From positions 310,001 to 374,000 of the forward strand of contig NZ_JAHVJZ010000004.1 of the NCBI RefSeq assembly GCF_019801015.1: DNA of 64,000 nt. The letters run 5' to 3'. The notes under the pieces are model-generated. The model was not told the origin of the DNA. It worked only from the letters and a program-made list of their open reading frames with translations, and ran no database searches. The translations under genes were made by a program, and so were the position numbers. Positions 35,365 through 48,744 of this stretch are shown here, piece by piece. Each line of letters begins with the position of its first letter. The first letter of the stretch is position 1. The DNA comes from Marinobacter nauticus. Its GTDB lineage: Bacteria > Pseudomonadota > Gammaproteobacteria > Enterobacterales > Shewanellaceae.

Positions 35365-36270
35365 TTAAGAGGTATGTTCCTCTTTTGCCAGCAGTTGCTG
35401 CATATGCGCTTTAAAGGCATTTCCCATGGAGGGGTGGCGCAGACCATACTCCACCTGTGCTTTCAGGTAGCCCAGCTTATCGCCACAATCGTGGGACTTA
35501 CCGGTCATATGAAAGGCCTCTACGCTCTCTTCCTCCATCAGCATGGCGATGGCGTCGGTGAGCTGAATCTCATCCCCGGCACCGTGAGGGGTGCGCTCCA
35601 GCAGCGGCCAGATGGCGGCGGGCAGTACATATCGGCCCACCACCGCCATATTGGACGGCGCCTCATCCACACTGGGCTTCTCCACCACCGCGGTCATCGG
35701 AGCCGAATCCCCCGCTTTCAGCTCGGCGCCATTGCAATCCGCAATACCGTACTTGGACACCTCTTCCCGGGCCACCGGCTCCACCATAATCTGAGCGGTG
35801 CGGGACAGCTCAAAGCGGCGCTTCATGGCCGCCAGGTTTTCCATCGACTGGTCAGCGGTAAACTCATCCAGAATCACATCCGGCAGCACCACCGCAAAGG
35901 GGTTGTCGCCCACCAGAGGACGGGCGCACAACACCGCATGGCCCAGACCTTTGGCCTCACCCTGGCGAACATGCATGATGGTCACGTCTTTCGGGCAGAT
36001 GGACTGCACCTCTTCCAGCAACTGACGTTTCACCCGCTTTTCCAGGGTGGCTTCCAGTTCAAAGGAGGTGTCAAAGTGGTTTTCAATGGCATTTTTGGAG
36101 GCGTGGGTAACCAGCACAATCTCCTTGAACCCCGCCTTCACACATTCATTGACGATGTATTGGATCAGGGGCTTGTCCACCAGAGGCAGCATCTCCTTGG
36201 GGATCGCTTTGGTGGCAGGCAACATACGGGTGCCGAGTCCGGCAACGGGAATAATGGCTTTGGTCAACAT
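35365..36270 (-). CDS. galU: UTP-glucose-1-phosphate uridylyltransferase
   Basis: 301 residues from the ATG at 36270. [20 protein letters not shown] holds the nucleotide-binding and catalytic residues. [22 protein letters not shown] and DVILDEF follow the GalU pattern. It makes UDP-glucose from UTP and glucose-1-phosphate, the precursor for GalE and Ugd, both encoded downstream. It overlaps nothing; the DHH gene ends five bases before its start. Confidence 0.95.
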   Translation of the reverse strand: MLTKAIIPVAGLGTRMLPATKAIPKEMLPLVDKPLIQYIVNECVKAGFKEIVLVTHASKNAIENHFDTSFELEATLEKRVKRQLLEEVQSICPKDVTIMHVRQGEAKGLGHAVLCARPLVGDNPFAVVLPDVILDEFTADQSMENLAAMKRRFELSRTAQIMVEPVAREEVSKYGIADCNGAELKAGDSAPMTAVVEKPSVDEAPSNMAVVGRYVLPAAIWPLLERTPHGAGDEIQLTDAIAMLMEEESVEAFHMTGKSHDCGDKLGYLKAQVEYGLRHPSMGNAFKAHMQQLLAKEEHTS

Positions 36271-36274
36271 AATC

Positions 36275-37231
36275 TTATCGGTAACGCTCTGAGAGAGTGG
36301 AGACAAATTCGTTTAATTGCTCGGCGGGCAACTGGTTGATGCCGGCCGCCCCTTTGCGGCCACCGCCCGTCGGGAACGCCACGCACACTTCGTCGGCTCC
36401 CTCTTTGTTGGTCAGCGGCGCACGCACGCTGACCAGGTAGCTGCCGTCGTGATTACGGGTCAATACCGCATGAGCCCGCTCGGGATGGCGGTTGGCCAGT
36501 TCGTTGCCGAATACGCCGCTGACCCGGCGACACCAGGGCGCATCCCCCAGCAGATACACCGCGTAATGGGCGTCGCTGGCAATCACCTCACTGGCTTCCG
36601 CCTGGGCCATATCCGCCTCATAAGCCGCACTTAATGCGTGGTAAGGCGACGCGCTGTCGGCGATGGCATCGAACGGATTTTCATAGGGAAGCAGCGCCTG
36701 ATACAAGGCTTCTGGAGTGAAGTGCAGATCCGACACTTCGGCGCCATAACCATTGTAATTCAACAGAATACCAAAGTTTTTCAGCTGCGCTGTCTGCTCG
36801 ACAGTCAGCTCTGCCTCTTTGGCCAGCCGATCTGCCGTGGCATTCATATTGTCCCCATAGGCCGCGGTGATGGCCCACAAGCGATAACGCCCCTGCAAGT
36901 GTGCATCCACCAGCAGTGCAGTGCAGGTGTTGGGATCCATATCGATGGTGGCATTCAGCCCGGCATGTTCCGGGATATCCCCGGGACGATGATGATCGAA
37001 ATAGCGGACCTTCGCCCCCGCTTCCAGCATCGCGGCCAACGGGGCCTGGTTCTTCTCCATGGAGATGTCCAGTACGGTCACCGTATCACCCGCTTTGGCG
37101 TCGACCCGTTTAAGCAGCGCGATATCACGCTTAACGCCGGTGATCAGGGTGCTCGGTTTTGGCTCTGCCAGACGCAGTTGCAACAGGGCAATCACGCCGT
37201 CGGCATCGCCATTAAACACATCATAGTGCAT
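36275..37231 (-). CDS. DHH-family phosphoesterase
   Basis: 318 residues from the ATG at 37231. Metal-binding motifs: FNGDADGV near the N-terminus, VTVLDISM, and YFDHHRPG (the DHH signature). The C-terminal DHHA1 part ends [21 protein letters not shown]1 proteins of the NrnA group hydrolyse nanoRNA and also pAp, the by-product of sulfotransferases. The gene is seven bases from galU and close after cysC, in a block rich in sulfation genes, so a pAp phosphatase role is attractive. Subfamily is uncertain; CysQ is not in the window. Confidence 0.85.
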   Translation of the reverse strand: MHYDVFNGDADGVIALLQLRLAEPKPSTLITGVKRDIALLKRVDAKAGDTVTVLDISMEKNQAPLAAMLEAGAKVRYFDHHRPGDIPEHAGLNATIDMDPNTCTALLVDAHLQGRYRLWAITAAYGDNMNATADRLAKEAELTVEQTAQLKNFGILLNYNGYGAEVSDLHFTPEALYQALLPYENPFDAIADSASPYHALSAAYEADMAQAEASEVIASDAHYAVYLLGDAPWCRRVSGVFGNELANRHPERAHAVLTRNHDGSYLVSVRAPLTNKEGADEVCVAFPTGGGRKGAAGINQLPAEQLNEFVSTLSERYR

Positions 37232-37247
37232 CAAAGTTATTGCCCTT

Positions 37248-37859
37248 TTACCCTTTTTGAATCAGTCCCTTGGACAACAGGTAATCCACCACCTGCTGCG
37301 CACACGCCTCGATGGACGTGGTATCAGTTTTCAGATGCACTTCCGGTGCATCCGGAGCTTCATAGGCAGAATCAATGCCCGTGAAGTTGCGGATCTCCCC
37401 ATTACGGGCCTTTTTATAGAGGCCTTTGGGATCCCGGCTTTCACACACTTCCAGCGGGGTGTCCACAAACACCTCGATAAACTCCCCTTCGCCACACATC
37501 TCCCGCACCATTTTGCGGTCCGCAGTAAAGGGGGAGATAAAAGCGGTGGACACCACCACACCCGCGTCCACAAACAGCTTGGCCACTTCGCCGATTCGGC
37601 GGATGTTTTCCACCCGGTCCTTATCGGAAAATCCCAGGTCACCATTAAGACCATGGCGAACGTTGTCGCCATCCAGCAGATAAGTGTGGCAGCCCTTGCT
37701 GTGCAGCAGCGCGTCCACCGCATTGGCGATGGTGGACTTACCTGAACCGCTGAGGCCGGTAAACCAGAGCACTGCCGGGCGATGCCCTTTCAGGGTAAGG
37801 CGCTGTTCACGGCTGACGGCATGGTTATGCCATTTCACGTTGGTGCTGACTTGTTCCAT
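37248..37859 (-). CDS. cysC: Adenylylsulfate kinase
   Basis: 203 residues, full length. P-loop [13 protein letters not shown]; then [36 protein letters not shown] and [20 protein letters not shown], all family signatures. It phosphorylates APS to PAPS in the cytoplasm. PAPS is the donor for assimilatory reduction and for sulfotransferases; here three sulfotransferase-family genes lie in the polysaccharide loci. It sits between the SLC13 permease and the DHH gene. Confidence 0.95.
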   Translation of the reverse strand: MEQVSTNVKWHNHAVSREQRLTLKGHRPAVLWFTGLSGSGKSTIANAVDALLHSKGCHTYLLDGDNVRHGLNGDLGFSDKDRVENIRRIGEVAKLFVDAGVVVSTAFISPFTADRKMVREMCGEGEFIEVFVDTPLEVCESRDPKGLYKKARNGEIRNFTGIDSAYEAPDAPEVHLKTDTTSIEACAQQVVDYLLSKGLIQKG

Positions 37860-37872
37860 TGATAATGCTTCC

Positions 37873-39609
37873 TTAGCCCTGCCCGAAGGGGTAAACCATG
37901 GGCAACAAGGTTAATACCACTGCGGCGTAGAGCAGAGAGAGTGGGATGCCAATGCGGACAAAATCGTTCAGTCGATACTGACCCGCATTAAACACCATCA
38001 AATTGGTCTGGTAGCCGTAAGGGCTGATAAAACTGGCACTGGCACCAAACGCCACGGCCATCACAAAAGGTTTGGGATCGACTCCGAGCCCGGTCGCGAC
38101 GCTGTAGGCAATCGGGAACACCAACGCCGCAGCGGCGTTATTGGTGACCAACTCCGTTAGCACCACCGTCATCACAAAAACCAGCGCCAGCAAGGCAAAC
38201 AGATGGTCTTCAGACAGGGTGCCGTCGATCTTGGCTGAAAGCGACTGCACCAGCCCGGAATCGATCAGGGCAAAAGACATCATCAGCGCGGTCGAGACGA
38301 TCAGACAGATCTCCATGGGGAAGCGGCGTCGGATGTCATTGGTACTGACCGTGCGTGTGATCACCTGCAGCCCCAGCAGCACGACCAGCGCCACCAGCAG
38401 ATCAACCAGGCCCACCGCCGCCATCAGGATGGTGGCCACAAACCCTCCGACAGCAAACCACTCACGCCAGCCATTCAGGCGGCTGTCCGGCTCCACCCCA
38501 CTAAGTTGGATGAAGTTTTTGTCGAGATTATTACGGCTGGCGTAATCCTGGCCCACCGCCAGCACCAGAAAGTCACCGGCTTTCAGTTCCACTTCACCGA
38601 GCTTGCCGGATACCCGCTCGCCATGACGTCGAATGGCGACCACAGCGGCATCAAACAACGCCCGGAAACCGGCTTTCTTCAGGGTTTTTCCCACCAGAAC
38701 GCTGTCCGGCCGGATCACCACCTCAGACAGGTTGGTGCCCAGCAACCCGTTGGCATCGGCGAACAGGGACAGGCCGTGGAACTGGTTCAGCTGCATCACC
38801 TTGCTGACGTCGCCACTGAAAATCAGACGATCGCCGGCCTGGATCCGCTCGCTGGGTGCCACGGGGCTGATTAACTGCCCGCCCCGTACCACTTCCACCA
38901 AAAACAAGGACTCCAGATGACGCAGGCCGGCTTCTTCAATGGAACGGCCAATCAATTTTGAGTCGCCATCCACTTCCGCATCCACAAAGTAGTTGTGGAA
39001 GTCGTCTCCGGTCCGGGCAGTATCCGGCAACCAACGGCTCAGAAAGTACAGCAACACACCGCAGGCTACGACCAACGCTGCCCCAATCAGGGTGAAGTCA
39101 AAGAAATTCAGCCCTACTCCGGTGGTGTCCCGCATCATACTGTCCACCACCAGGTTGGTGGAGGTGCCCACCAACGTCAGTGTGCCGCCCAGAATGGCCG
39201 CGTAGGAGAGCGGAAGCAGTAATTTCCCAGCCGGATGATAAGGGTTGTTTCGCACCGGGTTCAGCATGGTTGCCACAACGGCGGTGTTATTCAATAACGC
39301 CGACGACAGCGAGATGGAGCCATACAGCCTGAACCAGGTTGAGAAGTATCCAGGACGGATCACCCGTGAGGCGATCAATCTGAGCAATCGGGTTTTTTCC
39401 AGCGCCACTGAGCACAGCATCAGCAACACCAGGGTAATCAGTCCGGGATTAGAGATGCTTGCCAGCATATGCTGTTGATCAACTTGGCCGCTCAAAAGCA
39501 GAAATACCAGCACAACCCCGAAAACCCGTGCCGGGGAAGACTGGTATTTCAATAGAGCGGCTATGGTGGCGACAAACGTCGCCACCACCAACCAGGCAGA
39601 AAACCCCAT
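37873..39609 (-). CDS. SLC13-family anion permease with TrkA-C domains, probable sulfate importer
   Basis: 578 residues. Membrane blocks at both ends (for example [17 protein letters not shown] and [20 protein letters not shown], the paired NNxA substrate motifs of the DASS/SLC13 family) flank a central soluble part. That part has two RCK_C-like units ([13 protein letters not shown] and [21 protein letters not shown]). The layout equals the SAC1/SLT-type sulfate transporters. Its gene lies between cysC and cysN, one base after cysN, so sulfate import is the likely role. Inner membrane. Confidence 0.88.
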   Translation of the reverse strand: MGFSAWLVVATFVATIAALLKYQSSPARVFGVVLVFLLLSGQVDQQHMLASISNPGLITLVLLMLCSVALEKTRLLRLIASRVIRPGYFSTWFRLYGSISLSSALLNNTAVVATMLNPVRNNPYHPAGKLLLPLSYAAILGGTLTLVGTSTNLVVDSMMRDTTGVGLNFFDFTLIGAALVVACGVLLYFLSRWLPDTARTGDDFHNYFVDAEVDGDSKLIGRSIEEAGLRHLESLFLVEVVRGGQLISPVAPSERIQAGDRLIFSGDVSKVMQLNQFHGLSLFADANGLLGTNLSEVVIRPDSVLVGKTLKKAGFRALFDAAVVAIRRHGERVSGKLGEVELKAGDFLVLAVGQDYASRNNLDKNFIQLSGVEPDSRLNGWREWFAVGGFVATILMAAVGLVDLLVALVVLLGLQVITRTVSTNDIRRRFPMEICLIVSTALMMSFALIDSGLVQSLSAKIDGTLSEDHLFALLALVFVMTVVLTELVTNNAAAALVFPIAYSVATGLGVDPKPFVMAVAFGASASFISPYGYQTNLMVFNAGQYRLNDFVRIGIPLSLLYAAVVLTLLPMVYPFGQG

Positions 39610-39610
39610 A

Positions 39611-41032
39611 TTACTTGAGGAACTCTCTCAGGTCCTTGGCATCCCAGTGCGGGAAGTGTTTGCGGATAAGAGCGTTCAGCTCCAGCTCAAACTCGCTGAT
39701 CTGCACGGAGGTTGCGCTCGCTTTGCTCTTACCTTTCGCCACGATCATACCGGCGCCAACGGTGTTGTTGGTCAGACGGTCGATGATGATAAAGGAGCCG
39801 GTACCGCGGGCTTTGTCGTAAGCGTCAAAGGCCACATTCTGGCTCAGCTGAACCTGACAACGGGCAATCTCGTTCAGGTTCAGGCGCACGGCGTCCTGCT
39901 GTTCCAGGGTGTTAACGTCGATACGGTAATCGATGTTGCTCACAGAGCCTGCAGTCTGGCGGGAAGCCAGCTTAAAGTCGTACTGCTTGTTGGCCACCAT
40001 CGGCTCTTCAGCCATCCAGACGATGGTGGCTTCCAGCGCGTCACCCACTTCAGTCTGGTTGTTGCTGTGCACCAGAACGTCACCACGGCTGATGTCGATC
40101 TCATCTTCCAGAGTCAGAGTGACTGCCATCGGCGCAAATGCCTGCTCCAGCTCGCCCTCAAAGGTGACGATCTGCTTCACCTTGGAGCGCTTGCCGGAAG
40201 GCAGCACGGTGATTTCGTCGCCTTTACGAACGACACCGCTGGAAACGGTGCCGCAGAAGCCGCGGAAATCCAGGTTCGGGCGGTTCACGTACTGCACCGG
40301 CATGCGGAAATCGTCGTAGTTGTGGCTCTTGGCCAGCTCTGCGGACTCCAGCATCTCCATCAGGGTGGCGCCGTGGTACCAGGGAGAACGCTGGCTGCGC
40401 TCAACCACGTTGTCGCCTTTCAGAGCGGACAGCGGGACAAACTGGATGGAAGGGATGTTCAGCTTTTCGGAGAACGCCATGTACTCCGCTTTGATGTCGT
40501 TGTAGACCTTCTCATCGAAGTCCACCAGATCCATCTTGTTGATGGCAACAACCACCTGCTTAATGCCCAGCAGGGATACGATAAAGCTGTGACGACGGGT
40601 CTGAACCTGCACACCGTGGCGGGCGTCGATCATCACAATGGCCAGGTCGCAGTTGGACGCACCGGTGGCCATATTACGGGTGTACTGCTCATGCCCCGGG
40701 GTGTCAGCAATGATGAACTTACGCTTGTCGGTAGAGAAGTAGCGGTAAGCCACATCGATGGTGATGCCCTGCTCCCGCTCAGACTGAAGGCCATCAACCA
40801 GCAGGGCCAGGTCAAACTCTTCGTCGGTGGTGTTGAACTTCTTGGAATCGTTCTTAATGGCAGCCAGTTGATCTTCAAAGATCATCTTGGAGTCGTGCAG
40901 AAGACGACCGATCAGCGTGCTTTTGCCATCGTCTACGCTGCCGCAGGTCAAGAAGCGCAGCAGTTGCTTGTTTTCGTGCTGATGCAGGTACTGTTCGATA
41001 TCGGATGCAATCAGCTCAGAGCTATGGCTCAT
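39611..41032 (-). CDS. cysN: Sulfate adenylyltransferase GTPase subunit
   Basis: 473 residues. EF-Tu-like GTPase with [20 protein letters not shown] (G1), [12 protein letters not shown] (G3) and INKMDLVDF (G4), then two beta-barrel domains. With CysD it makes APS from ATP and sulfate, driven by GTP hydrolysis. No CysC kinase domain is fused at its C-terminus; CysC is a separate gene. It follows cysD by about 80 bases. Confidence 0.96.
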   Translation of the reverse strand: MSHSSELIASDIEQYLHQHENKQLLRFLTCGSVDDGKSTLIGRLLHDSKMIFEDQLAAIKNDSKKFNTTDEEFDLALLVDGLQSEREQGITIDVAYRYFSTDKRKFIIADTPGHEQYTRNMATGASNCDLAIVMIDARHGVQVQTRRHSFIVSLLGIKQVVVAINKMDLVDFDEKVYNDIKAEYMAFSEKLNIPSIQFVPLSALKGDNVVERSQRSPWYHGATLMEMLESAELAKSHNYDDFRMPVQYVNRPNLDFRGFCGTVSSGVVRKGDEITVLPSGKRSKVKQIVTFEGELEQAFAPMAVTLTLEDEIDISRGDVLVHSNNQTEVGDALEATIVWMAEEPMVANKQYDFKLASRQTAGSVSNIDYRIDVNTLEQQDAVRLNLNEIARCQVQLSQNVAFDAYDKARGTGSFIIIDRLTNNTVGAGMIVAKGKSKASATSVQISEFELELNALIRKHFPHWDAKDLREFLK

Positions 41033-41111
41033 GATGTTTTCCTCATTATGGCCCCGGCCTCGGCCCGGACCTTATGTTCTTCCTGGTGGTAATCGATCAA
41101 AGCAGGGAAGG

Positions 41112-42020
41112 TTAGAAGTAACCTTCCATCTTCTTCTTCTCCATGGAGCCAGCGGAGTCGTGATCGATCACACGGCCCTGACGCTCTGAGGTCTTGGTCA
41201 GCAGCATCTCCTGAATGATCTCAGGCAGAGTCTGAGCATTGGACTCGACCGCACCAGTCAGCGGGTAACAACCCAGGGTACGGAAACGCACCATCTTATT
41301 CTGAACCTGTTCGCCCTCTTCCAGCGGCATGCGCTCGTCGTCCACCATAATCAGGGTGCCGTCGCGCTCCACAACCGGACGCTCTTTAGCAAAGTACAGC
41401 TCCGGGATTTCGATGTTTTCGAGGTAGATGTACTGCCAGATGTCCAGCTCAGTCCAGTTGGACAGCGGGAAGACACGAATGCTTTCACCCTTGTCGACCT
41501 TGCTGTTGTAGACGTTCCACAGCTCGGGACGCTGGTTTTTCGGGTCCCAACGGTGATTCTTGTCACGGAAGGAGTACACACGCTCTTTGGCCCGGGACTT
41601 CTCCTCGTCACGACGCGCACCGCCAAAGGCGGCGTCAAAGCGGTACTTGTCCAATGCCTGCTTCAGACCCTGGGTCTTCATCACATCGGTGTGCTTGGCG
41701 CTGCCGTGGACAAAGGGGCTCATCCCCATCGCCATCCCTTCCGGGTTTTTGTGTACCAGCAGTTCGAAACCGTACTTTTCAGCCATGCGATCCCGGAACT
41801 GGATCATCTCTTTGAATTTCCAGTCGGTGTCAACGTGCATCAGGGGGAAGGGGATCTTGCCGGGCGCAAACGCTTTGCGCGCCAGGTGAAGCAATACGGA
41901 AGAATCTTTACCTACGGAGTAAAGCATTACTGGCTTTTCAAACTCCGCAGCCACTTCGCGCATAATATGAATGCTTTCTGCTTCCAACGCTTTCAGGTGC
42001 GTCAAATTGTAACTCGTCAT
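41112..42020 (-). CDS. cysD: Sulfate adenylyltransferase catalytic subunit
   Basis: 302 residues from the ATG at 42020 (AAGAGA upstream); the reading frame extends 32 codons upstream but [20 protein letters not shown] is the normal family start. The PP-loop-type motif [13 protein letters not shown] binds [23 protein letters not shown] and [18 protein letters not shown] are classic signatures. It is the first gene of the sulfate activation set cysD-cysN-permease-cysC. The 230 bases upstream should hold its promoter; I see no riboswitch there. Confidence 0.96.
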   Translation of the reverse strand: MTSYNLTHLKALEAESIHIMREVAAEFEKPVMLYSVGKDSSVLLHLARKAFAPGKIPFPLMHVDTDWKFKEMIQFRDRMAEKYGFELLVHKNPEGMAMGMSPFVHGSAKHTDVMKTQGLKQALDKYRFDAAFGGARRDEEKSRAKERVYSFRDKNHRWDPKNQRPELWNVYNSKVDKGESIRVFPLSNWTELDIWQYIYLENIEIPELYFAKERPVVERDGTLIMVDDERMPLEEGEQVQNKMVRFRTLGCYPLTGAVESNAQTLPEIIQEMLLTKTSERQGRVIDHDSAGSMEKKKMEGYF

Positions 42021-42248
42021 CACACGTCTCTTAGAGTAGGGTTCCGTCTGAACGGCTTTCAATGGGGTAAGCCTGGGGCAATCGGGGGGAATACTACCTG
42101 TTTGGCAAGGATACAATCAAGATTCTCCCCGGCATATGATATTTTCCATAAACCGTGCACATCGTCTCTGAAATGTTGCGAATAGGGGCACTTTGTTTAG
42201 GGTTAATTCCGACCAGGATTCTAATTTAGCCTGACGGTTACAAGTCGC

Positions 42249-43400
42249 TTATTGGGGTGAGGAACATACCTGCTCTATTTTATCCAGGTAATGTTGAGCC
42301 ACTCTGAGGTGGCAGAAGTCCTTCGCCGCCATGCGGCGCGCTTTGCTTCCCATCACCAGCCGCTGCTTATGGCCAAGTTCGATCAGGGTGATCATTGCAC
42401 CAGCCAGATCGGCCACATCACGGGGCTGGACCAGCAGACCGGTTTTCCCATGCTCTACGGTGTCCCGGCATCCTGGGTTGTCCGTTGTAATGATGGGCTT
42501 CGCCATCGCTGCCGCTTCGATGAGGCACTGAGGGACCCCCTCCCGGTAATAGGAGGGCAGAACCACGCAGTCGTACTTTTTCACCACGTCAAAGACGTTA
42601 TCCGTGCTGCCCAGATAATTGACCAGCCTCTGGTTGTGCCACTCCTCGAGCTGTTCTTCGCTGATCGCCTGCGGATTGCCCGGGTCACTGAAACCCAGTA
42701 GCGCGAACTCCACTTCCGGCACCTGAAAACCGGCTTCTTTTTTCAGGGCATAGTGAGCTCTCACTTTCTCCGCTGCCTTAACGAACTCGGCGATCCCTTT
42801 GCTGAAGATCATCCGGGATACAACGACAAAACGCACCACGCCATCATCCGGTGCTTCTACCGGCTGGAAATGGCCCAATTGAATGCCGATACCATTGGTT
42901 TTTGATGTTTTCTCAGGCCGCACCAGATGGTGTTTGATGTAGGTGTTCAGATCTTGCCGATTCTGAAACACCGTATGTTGGGCCAGTGGTTGACTGATTC
43001 GCAGCATCCCCTTACCAATCATCGATTTAAAGCCACCTTCAAGGAAGATTTGACCCAAGCCTGCCACACTATTTACCACCGGAATTCGTAAACTGGTTGC
43101 CGCCAAGGTTGAGTAAATGTTGACCTTTGCGGTGAAGTTTAAAACACAATCCGGTCTTAATTTCTTCATAACTTTGAAAAAATGATAGAGGGTTTTGACT
43201 TCTTTCCTGAAATCCATTCCAGAACGATCAATCTCTACTGCAGCAAACCCGCATCCGAAATTTTTAAGCTTATTTGACGTATTATCTTCCGGAGCCAGAA
43301 TGGTGACTCGATTTCCATTTTTCAAAAACTCGGTGACCGAGGAAAGGAAAAAGTTATAAACAAACCAGGATGTGTTGGACACGATTAAGATATGACGCAC
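42249..43400 (-). CDS. Glycosyltransferase family 4
   Basis: 383 residues from the GTG at 43400 (GAGGTGG eight bases upstream; a GTG at 43409 is in frame). GT-B fold. The N-terminal HILIVSNTSWFVYNFFLS and VNSVAGLGQIF are typical of galactosyl/GalNAc transferases in capsule loci. The C-terminal part has VVVSRMIFSKGIAEF, LPSYYREGVPQCLIEAAAMA with the EX7E-type motif, and TDNPGCRDTVE. The donor is unknown; UDP-sugars are expected. It ends the glycosyltransferase set of the ABC-type block. Confidence 0.88.
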   Translation of the reverse strand: MRHILIVSNTSWFVYNFFLSSVTEFLKNGNRVTILAPEDNTSNKLKNFGCGFAAVEIDRSGMDFRKEVKTLYHFFKVMKKLRPDCVLNFTAKVNIYSTLAATSLRIPVVNSVAGLGQIFLEGGFKSMIGKGMLRISQPLAQHTVFQNRQDLNTYIKHHLVRPEKTSKTNGIGIQLGHFQPVEAPDDGVVRFVVVSRMIFSKGIAEFVKAAEKVRAHYALKKEAGFQVPEVEFALLGFSDPGNPQAISEEQLEEWHNQRLVNYLGSTDNVFDVVKKYDCVVLPSYYREGVPQCLIEAAAMAKPIITTDNPGCRDTVEHGKTGLLVQPRDVADLAGAMITLIELGHKQRLVMGSKARRMAAKDFCHLRVAQHYLDKIEQVCSSPQ

Positions 43401-43410
43401 AAAAACCACC

Positions 43411-44289
43411 TCAAATGTCTCTAATCGCTTTCAGAAAAAGATGGAAGGCACGTCTTTTCATCGACTGTATCAACCAGCACAGACTCTTGTAGGGCAACGC
43501 CATCAGGCGGTAGCCCAACGGCATCTTCGCCATCACCCGGTAGCCGTTGCGAACCATAAGGTAAAACCGTTCCCCGGCGAGATTGCTGCTGTGCCGGCCA
43601 CAATCGTGGACAAAGTTCAGCCCCCCATGAAACAGGATCGCTTCCTTGTGTTTCCCCATATCAAGGCAAAAGCCGATATCGTCCCAGTAGAGGAAATAAT
43701 CCGGATCCGGAAGAACCCCGGTACGCAGCAACGCGTCCCGTCGGATAAACAAACCCACAAAAGACGCTGCCATCACCTTTTGGCACTGGTTGGTTTCGTC
43801 TGGATCCTCTGGCAATGACGTCACCCGATGGCCAGTGAATAGATTGGCCATCAAAGTACGCCATTGAGGAAATGCCATAGGACGGTTCATCGGACAGATG
43901 TCGCCGGCGGGGAAGGTTACCCTGGCGGCAATGAGATTGGCTTTAGCATGTTGAGACGTCACCGCCCGACGGAAACGATCAAGGCAATCCGGGGCCGGAT
44001 AGCTGTCATCATCAGACACCACGAGCCAATCTGTATCACCGTTATCCCGGACAAAACTCATGCCGAGGTGAAACCCGCCGGCGGCACCAAGATTCTGATC
44101 CTGCCGCAATACCACCAGGCGCTTCCCCAACTCCACCAACCGCGCAGAAAGCAGGGCGGGGGTGTCGTCCTCGGAGGCGTTATCGACCACCACCAATTGA
44201 TCCACACCGGCCTCCAGATACGCCTCCAGGGTCTTTGCCAGCATGGCGCATCGATTGCGGGTCACTATGACTGCGGTTATCCCCACCAT
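43411..44289 (-). CDS. Glycosyltransferase family 2, galactofuranosyl type
   Basis: 292 residues from the ATG at 44289, two bases after the glf stop. GT-A fold: MVGITAVIVTRNRCAMLAKT, LVVVDNASEDDT, NLGAAGGFHLGM, and WLVVSDDDSYP holding the metal-binding DDD. LYWDDIGFCLDMG supplies the catalytic-base-type Asp. Close linkage to glf suggests that it transfers galactofuranose, like GlfT-type enzymes; this is inference from context. Confidence 0.87.
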   Translation of the reverse strand: MVGITAVIVTRNRCAMLAKTLEAYLEAGVDQLVVVDNASEDDTPALLSARLVELGKRLVVLRQDQNLGAAGGFHLGMSFVRDNGDTDWLVVSDDDSYPAPDCLDRFRRAVTSQHAKANLIAARVTFPAGDICPMNRPMAFPQWRTLMANLFTGHRVTSLPEDPDETNQCQKVMAASFVGLFIRRDALLRTGVLPDPDYFLYWDDIGFCLDMGKHKEAILFHGGLNFVHDCGRHSSNLAGERFYLMVRNGYRVMAKMPLGYRLMALPYKSLCWLIQSMKRRAFHLFLKAIRDI

Positions 44290-44291
44290 GG

Positions 44292-47536
<3,245 letters not shown>

Positions 47537-47564
47537 GACAATTCTATGCTCACGTGAGGCTCGC

Positions 47565-48695
47565 TTAGCTTTCGATGGTGTTCAGTTTTCTGAACAATTC
47601 GTTGATTTTCGGCCCGGTGGGGCGGAGCCCTTTCGCGATAACAATCAGTCGCCTAGCCAGTTCTGGATGGGTGTTTTGCAAGGCATTGGCAGCATCCCGG
47701 AGCGCATCAACGTCGCCGGAATTCATCCACGTCATGGTATGGATCTGAGCCAGAACCGCCCGTAAAACGTCGAGGTAGAGCAGCGGATCCGCTTCAGTTG
47801 GATATTTATCGAAATCTTCGGCAAAGAGGTCTTCACTGCGCTCACTGATCCTGAATCGTTGATTCAGGTTTCGATTTCTCTCCCGGTATTGCTCATACAC
47901 CCGTTTGGCTTCGTCGCGGGTTGGGAGCAACTTTTCGTCACTCTGCAATCCCTTCAGAATGGCTATGCGGAGTGGGTCCAGATGGGAGATCTTCATCTCG
48001 TTGTAGATGTGACCCACTACGGTTTCATATTTGCCCCGGGACTCATTGACGAAGATGGGTGTCACTTCCACATTCAGGCCAATGGTCTGGCAAAAATCTG
48101 ATATCACGTCGTTGTTGTGCAGCAACTCCCGATCAAACACTCTGACAATGACGTTCTCCTCCCCGAAGGCTTCAGCCCATTTGTCGATTTTTGCCTCATA
48201 ATCCAGATACTCATCAAACTCGGTGTGTTCGGGGTACGCAGCAGGGCGTGTGCCGTAATACAGTTGCTCGCACCAGCGGTAGTGCTTGCTGCCCTGCTGG
48301 TGATGGGACATCAGCTGCTCATCCTGACGTCGCAGATAAAACACCACGGTCACAGACCGGAAAAAAGGCTCCAGCGCCCTCCGGAAAAATTCAATGTTGT
48401 CGTAGCTGTTTATCCAGGAGAGGTGCTCGGAAGAGAAAATCACGTTGTTCTCTTCAATGCGGCTCAGGTACTTGAGCCATGAGATGTTCACTTCTGCATC
48501 AAAACTTGGGCCCTGACCATAGTGGCGCACCCAATGGTTTGCGTGCCCGTACTCACTAAGCTCGCCCGCAGGCTCATAGCTGAAAAGCGCGTAATCACAG
48601 GCACTAAGCGCTTCTTTGCTGTCCAGCAAAAACTTCTGAATTGATGTGGTCGCGGTCTTGTGCAGCCCCGCATGAATGACCAATCTCTCTTTCAC
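47565..48695 (-). CDS. Sulfotransferase-family protein
   Basis: About 376 residues from a GTG at 48695 (GGGGAG upstream; an in-frame ATG at 48734 would add a lysine/glutamate-rich stretch that overlaps the ribosome-binding region). The P-loop IHAGLHKTATTSIQKFLLDS is the PAPS-type 5' loop of bacterial glycan sulfotransferases, and TVVFYLRRQDEQLMSHHQQG is in the place of the 3'-phosphate loop. The second motif is weaker than in the two sulfotransferases of the other locus. It lies between kpsE-like and the DUF4422-GT8 gene, so it probably sulfates the ABC-exported polymer. Confidence 0.8.
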   Translation of the reverse strand: MKERLVIHAGLHKTATTSIQKFLLDSKEALSACDYALFSYEPAGELSEYGHANHWVRHYGQGPSFDAEVNISWLKYLSRIEENNVIFSSEHLSWINSYDNIEFFRRALEPFFRSVTVVFYLRRQDEQLMSHHQQGSKHYRWCEQLYYGTRPAAYPEHTEFDEYLDYEAKIDKWAEAFGEENVIVRVFDRELLHNNDVISDFCQTIGLNVEVTPIFVNESRGKYETVVGHIYNEMKISHLDPLRIAILKGLQSDEKLLPTRDEAKRVYEQYRERNRNLNQRFRISERSEDLFAEDFDKYPTEADPLLYLDVLRAVLAQIHTMTWMNSGDVDALRDAANALQNTHPELARRLIVIAKGLRPTGPKINELFRKLNTIES

Positions 48696-48744
48696 TTTAC
48701 TCCCCTTACTTCCTTCTTCTTTTCTTCTTTCCATGGTGCTCCCC

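Noticed and set aside
42021-42248. Riboswitch or attenuator before cysD
   Set aside because: No recognisable SAM or other riboswitch core and no terminator hairpin in the leader.
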